A stretch of 16,183 nt of DNA from JAAYAY01 sp964429355 (lineage in GTDB: Bacteria; Planctomycetota; Planctomycetia; Pirellulales; Thermoguttaceae), in the NCBI GenBank assembly GCA_964429355.1, contig CAYSCH010000220.1, positions 1-16,183 on the forward strand, written 5' to 3'. The notes below the pieces were generated by a model. That model saw nothing but the letters and a program-made list of their open reading frames with translations. It was not told where the DNA came from and made no database searches. Position numbers and translations under genes: made by a program. This document shows, one piece after another, positions 1 through 6,365 of the stretch (within the stretch, counting starts at the first letter, position 1; each line of letters begins with the position of its first letter).

Positions 1-53
1 CTGGCCGGTTTTGAAGCGCCCCCCACTGGCCGGTTTTCAGGCGCCCCGTGACA
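1..53. mobile_element. Terminal end of an insertion sequence, probably IS21-family
   Basis: Two copies of a 22-bp sequence beginning CTGGCCGGTTTT and ending GCGCCCC lie at 1-22 and 26-47, 25 bp apart, matching at about 20 of 22 positions. The second copy is followed by GTGACA, ending at 53. IS21-family elements are known to end in TG...CA and to carry several repeated terminal blocks of about this size, which probably bind IstA. I infer that the body of the element, with istA and istB, lies to the left of the window and that 53 is its outer tip. No transposase sequence from it is inside the window, so the family assignment rests on the layout of the end only. Confidence 0.45.
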
Positions 54-127
54 GCGCAGTATAACGAACAATGCCTTGAATTGCTGGGGATGGTGACAAA
101 AAGGAGGACTCCTGGGCAAAACACTGA

Positions 128-612
128 CTGGAAGATATCGCCTCGCGAGCGTCCGAGCATGCCGAAGTCTACTTCGACCAACAGGAACCGGTTGATCCAA
201 CGACGGAGGCTCAAGATCGTGGTTGCCACGAGCGACTGCAAAGGAGTGCCGATGCGAAAGGTCGATGCGCCGCGGTCGAAGCCGGACGCGGAGAAGCCTC
301 ACGGGAAACGGTTGAAGAAGGCGAAAAGAACGGCCAGAAGCGGTTGGCGTGTGTCGGCGGCGTGTACTCGGCGGCTCCGTTCTGCCGCACGGCAGAGGAT
401 GTGGTCAACGAGATCCTTCGCAAGAAAAAGCAAAAACAGCGGCCCCAACTGCAAAACAGGTGTCTGCGGGCTGTCTTGACCCAGGAAGTGGACGGCAAAG
501 AGATCAATGCCAAAGACGTGATCTTTGACTGGCTCGCCAACGAAGTTCGGCAACGTGACCCGCACGAGCAGGCCCGGTCGTGGCGGTCATGGACGGCGAC
601 ACGAAGCTGAGG
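128..612 (+). pseudogene. Decayed ISKra4-like transposase fragment
   Basis: Joining three reading frames recovers a transposase-like stretch. Frame A (128-211) reads SEHAEVYFDQQEPVDP. Frame B (213-320) carries VVATSDCKGVPMR. Frame C (320 to about 573) carries RLACVGGVYSAAPF, then RTAEDVVNEIL, then EINAKDVIFDWLANEV. The first frame resumes offset at 574 with PVVAVMDGDTKL. These resemble, from memory, the central part of ISKra4-family transposases, in which the SxDGKGVPM and MDGD segments hold catalytic-region aspartates. Frameshifts near 212, 320 and 573 break the gene, a TGA closes the first frame at 125-127, and similarity stops near 612. It is therefore a dead internal fragment lacking both ends. 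It sits just inside the insertion-sequence end at 1-53. The family call comes from motif recall and was not checked by a search. Confidence 0.6.
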
Positions 613-884
613 ACAGAGAACAGAGGGCCAGGGTTTGAACAGGAGAAAGCAGAGGTATCGGAGGAAGAGAGAGGCGGGGGACGGGAGAAAGGACTCGCTG
701 GAGCGATTCTCGACCGGCACCCGAGGCGGATCGAGGAAGAAAGGAAGGAACACTAATCTGCGCTGATCTTCACTAATCTTGCGGGTGAGGTTTGTCCCCA
801 AGGGAACGCGTGCGGGACAGGTGTCCTATGGCGGTTGGTGCTCGTATGTACGTTTCCTGACCTGGTCGGGTTAACCTTGGCGAA
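613..884. other. Gene-free stretch, purine-rich on the plus strand
   Basis: No convincing gene is seen between the transposase remnant and the protease stop codon. About 605-750 of the plus strand is strongly biased to A and G, with runs of GAGGAAGAG and GGAAGAAAGGAAGG type. One plus-strand frame stays open from the remnant to TAA near 753, but its translation is a low-complexity E/R/K string and is probably chance. I see no stem with a T-run that would terminate the protease transcript, which ends at 885. Confidence 0.5.
751..780. repeat. Three tandem imperfect 10-bp repeats
   Basis: Three consecutive decamers, CACTAATCTG, CGCTGATCTT and CACTAATCTT, occupy 751-760, 761-770 and 771-780. Units 1 and 3 differ only at the last base. 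From memory, ACTAATCT-type strings recur between genes of planctomycete and related genomes, so this may be one copy of a dispersed family. The window itself shows only this copy. Confidence 0.5.
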
Positions 885-2423
885 TCACTTGGATTCCTGC
901 TTCTGATTCCAGACCTCCATCAGCTCTTTCGAAGCCTGGCGGGGAATGGCGTTATTGAGCAGGATTTCTTCCGTCGCGTCGACGAGCGGCTGGCGGTCGA
1001 AGACGAGCGTCTCCACGTGCTCATCGGCAAACCGGAATTCGACATGGTCATCCTTCAAGTCGCGGAGCGTCTCCACGAGGTGCTTGAGACTGTGAATGTC
1101 CATTCCGTTCACCTGGCTGACCACCTGCATGGTCGGCGAGGAGTAGCCGATGCCGATTCGGTGCGACAGCCAACTGCTCACCAGAACGAGTTCCTCCCCC
1201 TCGGACTTCGGCGGCTCGAAGCGTCGGAGCAGCAGGGGGCTGCGTCGCCAGGTGAGAAATGTCATGCCGGCCACGGCCGAGAGACGTTGCTGCGGATCGG
1301 ACGAAGCAAGATACGATTCGACACCGGTCACACTTTCTTCGGGCGCCGCAATGAACACCAGCGGCCCATACACGAAGTACGGCGGATACTCGCCTTTGAG
1401 CGGCCGAAGGAGCCTCGGGGGAGGACGCCGAACCGGCGTGTCCACGGTAATTTCCTCACCGTCGCGAATCACTCGCAAGGGCACCTTGTCATCCTTGGCC
1501 ACGCTGGAAATGAAATACTCGAAGTTCACGCGAAGATCTTCGCCCAGTTTGGCGTTCCCGTTGTTGTCGATATCATGCTCGCCGATATGAGTCACCACGT
1601 CACCCACGTGGATCGGGAAGGATTCCTCGGTCTCCACGAGGCTGCGAACCCAGACGCCCGTCTGCTCGGCCTTGAGACCAAGTTTGCCTCGCAAGCTGCG
1701 GTTGAGCAGAAACTGATATTCGATTGGCAAACACAGTTTCCCGTCGTAGTGCCCATCCTCGACGTCGGCAAGAAATCGCTGCACCTCTTCACTGGGAATG
1801 ACGTAGCCGATGTTGTCGGATTGAGATCGTTTCCGGAAGGCGATGCCGATAATCTGGTTATCCGCAAACGCGGGGCCGCCGCTGTTTCCCGGATTGATCG
1901 CGGCGTCTACCTGGACACGCAGCCCGTGGGCGCCGTGTCCATAGCGGGAATACTCGATGCGTGAGACAATCCCCTCCGTGACGGAGAGAGAATCGCCCCC
2001 TTCGGGAAAACCATAGACACGGACCTCCGATTGCAGACGCGGCAACTGGTCGGAGAACGCAGGCGGTTTGAGATTGGCAAAGGAAGTGTCGTCGTCCAGC
2101 TCGAGGACGGCAAGATCCATTTCCGGTGAAACGGCGATCGCTTCGGCAGGGATCCGGTCGGCCGATTCATAGGGCTGAATGGAAATCTGGGTCGCATAGA
2201 CGACCAGATGCTCGTTGGTGAGGATTCTCTTCCCTCCGAGCCACACACCGGAGCCCGACAGTTGCCGTCCCTCACCACGTTTCCAGGGACTGCCGAGATT
2301 GAGCGCGTTGTTGGTGCAGAAAACCTTGACGACCGACCGGCGTGCGTCGGTGTCGTCGGCTGCGAAGAGAGAGGAACAAGCGACCAGCAGCAATACAGCT
2401 CCCACCAATCCACCGCGTTTCAT
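885..2423 (-). CDS. Exported DEG/HtrA-like serine protease with two PDZ regions
   Basis: A 512-residue trypsin-fold protease of the DEG/HtrA type, expected to degrade or process damaged proteins outside the cytoplasm. Residues 1-21 form a signal sequence. LVAC at 13-16 fits a lipobox, so it may be a lipoprotein, although cleavage after LFA is also possible. The catalytic triad reads H72 (TNEH), D103 (MDLAVLEL) and S181 (GNSGGP), all intact. A first PDZ domain covers about 245-328. A second PDZ-like region, about 405-480, contains VNGMDIHSLKHLVETL, which resembles the second PDZ of plant DEG proteases more than that of E. coli DegP. The start at 2423 has a GAGGAG ribosome site about 6 bases upstream and is preceded by a TTGACA promoter. 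It appears to be transcribed alone. Confidence 0.9.
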   Translation of the reverse strand: MKRGGLVGAVLLLVACSSLFAADDTDARRSVVKVFCTNNALNLGSPWKRGEGRQLSGSGVWLGGKRILTNEHLVVYATQISIQPYESADRIPAEAIAVSPEMDLAVLELDDDTSFANLKPPAFSDQLPRLQSEVRVYGFPEGGDSLSVTEGIVSRIEYSRYGHGAHGLRVQVDAAINPGNSGGPAFADNQIIGIAFRKRSQSDNIGYVIPSEEVQRFLADVEDGHYDGKLCLPIEYQFLLNRSLRGKLGLKAEQTGVWVRSLVETEESFPIHVGDVVTHIGEHDIDNNGNAKLGEDLRVNFEYFISSVAKDDKVPLRVIRDGEEITVDTPVRRPPPRLLRPLKGEYPPYFVYGPLVFIAAPEESVTGVESYLASSDPQQRLSAVAGMTFLTWRRSPLLLRRFEPPKSEGEELVLVSSWLSHRIGIGYSSPTMQVVSQVNGMDIHSLKHLVETLRDLKDDHVEFRFADEHVETLVFDRQPLVDATEEILLNNAIPRQASKELMEVWNQKQESK

Positions 2424-2479
2424 GGCAACTCCTCACCGTCAAACGGCATCGATTCCTCAACCGCTCCCACACGTCGGCA

Positions 2480-2508
2480 AGCGTAGTGCCTCAGGCGGCG
2501 ACTGTCAA
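2480..2508 (-). promoter_or_regulatory. Predicted sigma70-type promoter of the DEG protease
   Basis: On the minus strand a perfect TTGACA (2508-2503) is followed by 17 bases and TACGCT (2485-2480). The -35 box is consensus, and the -10 box is weak at 3 of 6 matches. The predicted start of transcription would leave a leader of about 50 bases before the ATG at 2423. The position and the perfect -35 box support it, while the poor -10 box keeps confidence moderate. Confidence 0.4.
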
Positions 2509-2624
2509 CCGGCCCCAGGTGAATGCCTCCCCGCGGACCGGGCCGAACTGCGAGTCGGAACCCTCGCCCCGTTGCTGCGGCAGGCAATGTGAATTGGCTG
2601 CATCCGACCAAACCAGCCGACGAT

Positions 2625-2954
2625 TCAGCCTGACAGCCCGGCTGAGGAACTGGGCGAGCTGTCGGCCTTTTCGGCGGCGGCACGAATCCGATCCATCGCC
2701 TGCCAATAGTCGGACAACGCCTTGCGCCCGCCGTCGGTAATGCGGTACTCGGTGCGGGGGATCTTTCCGTTGAAGCCCTTCTGGATCTCCACGTAACCGG
2801 CCCGCTCCAGTTTGTCCATGTGCGACGACAGATTGCCCCGACTCAGCCCGAGCGTGGACACAAGGAACGTGAAGTCGACCAAGTCGATCCCCGTCAGGAT
2901 CGACAGGATCCGCAAACGCACGGGCTCGTGAATCACCCGATCGATGTCCGTCAT
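2625..2954 (-). CDS. Small winged-helix transcriptional regulator (HTH_34-like)
   Basis: A 109-residue cytoplasmic DNA-binding protein. It opens with an HEPVRLRIL segment at 9-17, followed by a helix-turn-helix at about 27-53 (LGLSRGNLSSHMDKLERAGY) and a wing at about 55-72 (KGFNGKIPRTEYRIT). This pattern is typical of the one-domain winged-helix family often named HTH_34 (PF13601, recalled). The tail from 96 on is rich in serine and probably disordered. The gene starts within the stop codon of the upstream membrane-protein gene (ATGA overlap, 2951-2954), with GGGAGGTG as ribosome site, so the two are translationally coupled. I infer that it controls its own operon. No ligand-binding domain is visible, so its signal may come through the membrane partner or a small molecule. 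Confidence 0.88.
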   Translation of the reverse strand: MTDIDRVIHEPVRLRILSILTGIDLVDFTFLVSTLGLSRGNLSSHMDKLERAGYVEIQKGFNGKIPRTEYRITDGGRKALSDYWQAMDRIRAAAEKADSSPSSSAGLSG

Positions 2955-3694
2955 GGTCCACGCACCTCCCCGGCCTGGTCTGCCTCGGTCAAATCAGCTT
3001 GTGCCAGCCGTTTCAATTGCCGCAGTGCCACGCGACTGTAGAGGTGGCCCACCAGCCCAGCCAGGATCCCGTAGCCCGCCACGGGAATCAGCATGTTCAG
3101 CACGTCCCAAGGGCCGGTAAAAAGGATCGGCACCCCGGCAAGGATCAGAATGGCATGGATTGCGTAGAGCAGCGGCCACAGGAGGGCGGCGTAGCCCGCC
3201 ATGGGCCTCATCAAGAACCACAGGCCGACCAGAAAGGGCACCAGGTACAGGGCCGAGATCGGCTGCATGTACTTGGATGGGATATGGAAGACAAAGAAGA
3301 GGGTCATGGATGCCAGAATGCAGGTCGGGAAACATACACTCAGCACCACGGCCCAGCCCTTCGCGTGCCGACTCTGCAGGGAGAAGGCCACGTTTCCTTC
3401 CCGGGCGTACAGGTGCTGCACCATCCGCTCCTGAAGATTACCGAACCACTTGGGAACCGAGAGGTAGACAATGGCGGCAACTGCCGGCACCACCAGGAAA
3501 ATCGATCCCCAGAACAGGAGCATGTTGCCCGAGCGATAGCCGATTCCCCCCAGATAGGATGCCCCTCCGAGCACCACCTGCAGTGCCACAAGGATGAGGA
3601 TGAACACGACCACCGGCAGGCTGCGATTCTGGGCGTAGGCCCGGGCCCAACGGGAGATTTCCTGCGGATCGGGTGCTTTTGGCGACCGACTCAT
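2951..3694 (-). CDS. Six-helix integral membrane protein of unknown function
   Basis: A 247-residue hydrophobic protein with six predicted membrane segments at about 27-48, 57-79, 113-138, 145-162, 165-192 and 197-222. The N-terminus (about 1-26) and C-terminus (223-247) are hydrophilic. The loop at 80-112 is polar and basic (PKWFGNLQERMVQHLYAREG) and probably cytoplasmic. I recognise no catalytic motif, ATP-binding site or transporter signature. The start at 3694 follows an AAGGAG ribosome site 7 bases upstream. The stop codon overlaps the start of the winged-helix regulator gene, so the pair is one operon. Membrane protein plus HTH_34 regulator is a recurring arrangement, and a sensing or stress-response role is inference only. 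Confidence 0.85.
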   Translation of the reverse strand: MSRSPKAPDPQEISRWARAYAQNRSLPVVVFILILVALQVVLGGASYLGGIGYRSGNMLLFWGSIFLVVPAVAAIVYLSVPKWFGNLQERMVQHLYAREGNVAFSLQSRHAKGWAVVLSVCFPTCILASMTLFFVFHIPSKYMQPISALYLVPFLVGLWFLMRPMAGYAALLWPLLYAIHAILILAGVPILFTGPWDVLNMLIPVAGYGILAGLVGHLYSRVALRQLKRLAQADLTEADQAGEVRGP

Positions 3695-3723
3695 CTTGAA
3701 GCTCCTTGGTATCTATTGAGCCA

Positions 3724-3752
3724 CCTGCAGTAGCAGGACTTCCGGTCGGAAG
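3724..3752. promoter_or_regulatory. Two adjacent dyads upstream of the membrane protein/regulator operon
   Basis: CCTGC-AGTA-GCAGG (3724-3737) and CTTCCG-GT-CGGAAG (3739-3752) lie side by side, 30-58 bases upstream of the ATG at 3694. The second is a 14-bp inverted repeat of the size a dimeric winged-helix protein would contact. The first could instead form a small hairpin in the leader. An operator role for the adjacent regulator is inference. No clear -35/-10 pair for this operon was found. Confidence 0.35.
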
Positions 3753-4256
3753 GCGGGCAACGTGGGTTGGACTGGGAAAGCGATTTCATGCATCTGAGCG
3801 CGCTCGCAGGGAGCGAGGTTCCGCCGCCTACCGACCTTTCCAGCTACTTCATGGCTGACGTGTTACACTCCTTGAAACGGATGGGAGTGGGGACGATCCC
3901 CCGCACGAGCGAACCCGTACATTGGTGTTTGTATCACAAACATGTTTGCGGTACAACAGTCTTTTCGACAATCCGGCCGGTTTATTGCACATTTTCGCTG
4001 GCTCTCGTTCGCTACCCTCACAAAGGGGATAAGACTGGTTTGAAATAGATGCGGTTGGATTCTGTGTCCGCCTCCGCGAGTTGCCCCAGGGCACGAACTG
4101 CCTTCGGCTTGCCGCCTCGGCTCAACGACTTGGGTCGATACTGAGTTTTCCGACGCACGCGTCGTTATGCTCAGGCAAGGTCAATCTTCGCGACGAGTAC
4201 GATGTCGAATCCCGCCAGAACTCCGCAGATTGTCCGGTTCTGTTCAGAGAATCCCC
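3753..4256. other. Long gene-free region with scattered palindromes
   Basis: This is most of the gap of about 790 bp between divergently transcribed units. Short open frames exist on both strands (for example 3767-4048 plus and 3849-4094 minus), but they lack ribosome sites and recognisable domains and read like non-coding sequence. Base composition is less GC-rich than the flanking genes, notably at 3920-4050. Visible structure is a set of palindromes at 3926-3948, CCGGCCGG at 3973-3980, and CGACGC-AC-GCGTCG at 4151-4164. No RNA gene or riboswitch could be recognised. Confidence 0.5.
3926..3948. repeat. Nested inverted repeats TGTTTG/CAAACA/TGTTTG
   Basis: TGTTTG (3926-3931), five bases, CAAACA (3937-3942) and immediately TGTTTG (3943-3948). 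The last two form the perfect 12-bp palindrome CAAACATGTTTG, and the first two form a separate dyad. Three half-sites in 23 bases suggest a binding site for a dimeric regulator or two alternative hairpins. It lies about 230 bp upstream of the membrane-protein start and 540 bp upstream of the hydrolase start, so its target is unclear. Confidence 0.4.
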
Positions 4257-4284
4257 TGGACAGATATGTGTAACTATGTATATT
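4257..4284 (+). promoter_or_regulatory. Predicted sigma70-type promoter of the hydrolase-rhamnosidase group
   Basis: TGGACA (4257-4262), 16 bases and TATATT (4279-4284), each 5 of 6 matches to the consensus boxes, lie in a locally AT-rich patch. It would give a leader of about 200 bases before the hydrolase ATG at 4489. That leader contains a small GC hairpin, GCCCG-TTCTG-CGGGC, at 4353-4367. It is the best promoter match seen in this gap. Confidence 0.4.
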
Positions 4285-4488
4285 CCCTTTCCTTCGCCAT
4301 CCGCCCACGAACCGGCAGAACCACTCGCTTGTTGACCGACTCCCTCCTCCAGGCCCGTTCTGCGGGCATTTCTTGTTGCCGATCCCGGCCAAATGGATCG
4401 CTTGCGGCGCGGCTTTCCTTCCAGCCGTCGGGCTACCCTGCTATCCTTGAATCCAGGACGAAAACGCGTCTGTCGCAGGAAGGGCCCC

Positions 4489-5853
4489 ATGACCAAGCAC
4501 ATCTTCTGCCGTACTGAGCCCAGCCATCTGGCGCCGGCCTTGCTGGCAATCTCGCTGGCCACGCTGACGTCGCTCGCTCGCGCCGACCTGTGGGCTCAAT
4601 CCGAACAGCCGCACGCGATTGCCGCCGGCACTCCCGTCATCCGGCCGGCCTTCGACACGGGCGATGCTCTGCCTGAGAACACTCAGTTCCATGGGACTTC
4701 GGCTTCGGAGAAACACGGCCGCGTCCTGACGACCATCGCGCTGGAGTCGCTGGCGGTCGCCCCGATTGTCCCCGTGGAGCCCCTGCCGCCCGAGCCTTCC
4801 GCCCCCGAAAGCCCCTCCGAAGTGATCCGCCGTGCGGTGCAGCGGGAAATCGATGCCGGCCTGTTTCCCGGTGCCGTGCTCCTGGTCGGACGGCCTGGAC
4901 AAGTCCTCTACCACGACGCGTTTGGCCATGCACGCATCGTGCCGGAAAAGGCAGCGATGGGGAAAGACTTCCTCTTCGATCTGGCCAGCGTGACCAAAGT
5001 CGTGGCCACCGCGACGGCATTCGGCGTCTGTGTTGACGACGGGACGCTCCGTTTCGGCATGTTCATCGACCAGGCGCTCCCCACACTCACTGGCGGCGGC
5101 ACCAACCAGATCACCGTCGATCAACTGGCAACACACACCTCCGGCTTCGACAATACCAAGTATCACAGCCAGGTGCACGGAGAGGCGATGCTCGATCTGA
5201 TGCTCCACGCCTCGCCCCAATGGAAACCCGGCTCGCGCTACTACTATTCGTGCCTTAACATGATCCTCCTCGGCAGGATGGTGGAAAGGGCAAGCGGGCA
5301 GCCTTTGGCTACTTTCTGCCAGGCGCGCATTTTCGGTTCCCTAGGCATGCGCGACACGGCCTTCGGTCCCCTGCCTCTGTCGCCGCGCGTCGTGCCGAGC
5401 GGCGCCCCTGAAATTGGCCAGATCGAAGATGAGCAGGCCCGCTTTGCCGCCAGGCCAGTGGGCAACGCCGGTCTTTTCAGCACCGCGAGCGACCTGGCCC
5501 GTTTCTGCGAAATGATGCTCGGAGAAGGACGCCTCGGCGATATCCGTATCCTCTCACCAGAAACACACCGCCATATGACCTGTAACCAGCTTACCCCGCC
5601 ACTGCCGCCCCACGGCTTCGGGTGGGACATGGATCCCCAGGCCATCCACCGTCCCAAGCGACTGTCGGAAAAAGCCTATGGCCACAGCGGCCACACCGGA
5701 CAATCCATCTGGATCGATCCTGAAAAACAGGTCTACGTCATCGTGCTGACCAATCGCAATCATCCCAAAATGGTTGGCGGCGAGCGGAAGACTCAGCAAT
5801 ACGCGGCCCGCGCACGCATCGGCGATGCGGCGCTGGAATGCCTGGGGTTCTAA
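4489..5853 (+). CDS. Exported beta-lactamase-fold serine hydrolase
   Basis: A 454-residue protein of the class C beta-lactamase/esterase EstB superfamily. Such proteins act as esterases, D-amino-acid peptidases or deacylases, and true beta-lactamase activity is not implied. A signal peptide covers 1-32 (cleavage after ARA). A variable, proline-rich linker follows to about 111, and the catalytic domain covers about 112-450. The nucleophile motif is S167-V-T-K170 (ASVTK). The second motif is Y253-S-C, where YSN or YSD is more usual. The third is H402-T-G within GHSGHTG, in place of KTG. The start at 4489 was chosen over an in-frame ATG at 4393 because AGGAAGGG lies 5 bases upstream and the signal peptide begins there. 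It is followed 15 bases later by the DUF3237 gene. A glycan de-esterification role with the downstream rhamnosidase is inference. Confidence 0.88.
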   Translation: MTKHIFCRTEPSHLAPALLAISLATLTSLARADLWAQSEQPHAIAAGTPVIRPAFDTGDALPENTQFHGTSASEKHGRVLTTIALESLAVAPIVPVEPLPPEPSAPESPSEVIRRAVQREIDAGLFPGAVLLVGRPGQVLYHDAFGHARIVPEKAAMGKDFLFDLASVTKVVATATAFGVCVDDGTLRFGMFIDQALPTLTGGGTNQITVDQLATHTSGFDNTKYHSQVHGEAMLDLMLHASPQWKPGSRYYYSCLNMILLGRMVERASGQPLATFCQARIFGSLGMRDTAFGPLPLSPRVVPSGAPEIGQIEDEQARFAARPVGNAGLFSTASDLARFCEMMLGEGRLGDIRILSPETHRHMTCNQLTPPLPPHGFGWDMDPQAIHRPKRLSEKAYGHSGHTGQSIWIDPEKQVYVIVLTNRNHPKMVGGERKTQQYAARARIGDAALECLGF

Positions 5854-5868
5854 GCCGGAGCATATCCC

Positions 5869-6318
5869 ATGATCAAGCTTCAACCGTTGTTCGAACTCAA
5901 GGCCCATGTCGACCCGCCTCAGATCATCGAAGGTCCCTTGGGGCAACGCCTGTTCATTCCCGTAACAGGCGGCTCCTTGCACGGCGATCGAATCTCGGGC
6001 GTGCTCCAGCCAGGCGGTTCCGATTTCCAGCTCATTCGCCGCGACGGCGTCGCCGAGCTCGATGTCCGCACAACGATCCTGACCGAGGACGGTGTCACGA
6101 TCCAATTGAAAGGCCACGGCATCCGGTACACGTCCGCCGAGGTGTTCGCACGAATCATGTCGGGCGAGGAGGTCGATCCCACGGAGTACTACTTTCGCGA
6201 GGCCTTGTTCTTCGAGGCACCGGAGGGCAAGTACGCTTGGCTCAACCGGCTCATCGCGATTGCGAAAGGCGGACGGTTGAAATCCTATGTTCTCATTGAT
6301 GCCTACGAGGTCCTGTAG
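5869..6318 (+). CDS. DUF3237 (UPF0311) family protein
   Basis: A 149-residue protein without signal peptide or membrane segment. It matches the pattern of DUF3237 from its opening PLFELKAHV segment, GPLGQRLFIPVTGGSLHGDRI at about 23-43, DGVAELDVRTT at about 58-68, and the closing LIAIAKGGRL...YEVL. Length is typical of the family, and the full domain is present. Members are predicted beta-barrel proteins of unknown biochemical function, often found with carbohydrate or aromatic-compound genes. It starts 15 bases after the hydrolase stop and lies 47 bases before the next ATG-bounded frame, so it is probably co-transcribed with both neighbours. The ribosome site, CGGAGC, is modest. No function is proposed beyond the operon link. 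Confidence 0.88.
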   Translation: MIKLQPLFELKAHVDPPQIIEGPLGQRLFIPVTGGSLHGDRISGVLQPGGSDFQLIRRDGVAELDVRTTILTEDGVTIQLKGHGIRYTSAEVFARIMSGEEVDPTEYYFREALFFEAPEGKYAWLNRLIAIAKGGRLKSYVLIDAYEVL

Positions 6319-6365
6319 CGCCCATACGGCTATCAAAGACCGAATATATGACCAGACTACAACGC

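Noticed and set aside
613..753. Continuation of the transposase remnant frame to TAA near 753
   Set aside because: The translation becomes a low-complexity E/R/K string with no resemblance to the expected transposase C-terminal half.
3767..4094. Small open frames in the intergenic region (3767-4048 plus, 3849-4094 minus)
   Set aside because: No ribosome site, no domain, atypical composition and mutual overlap.
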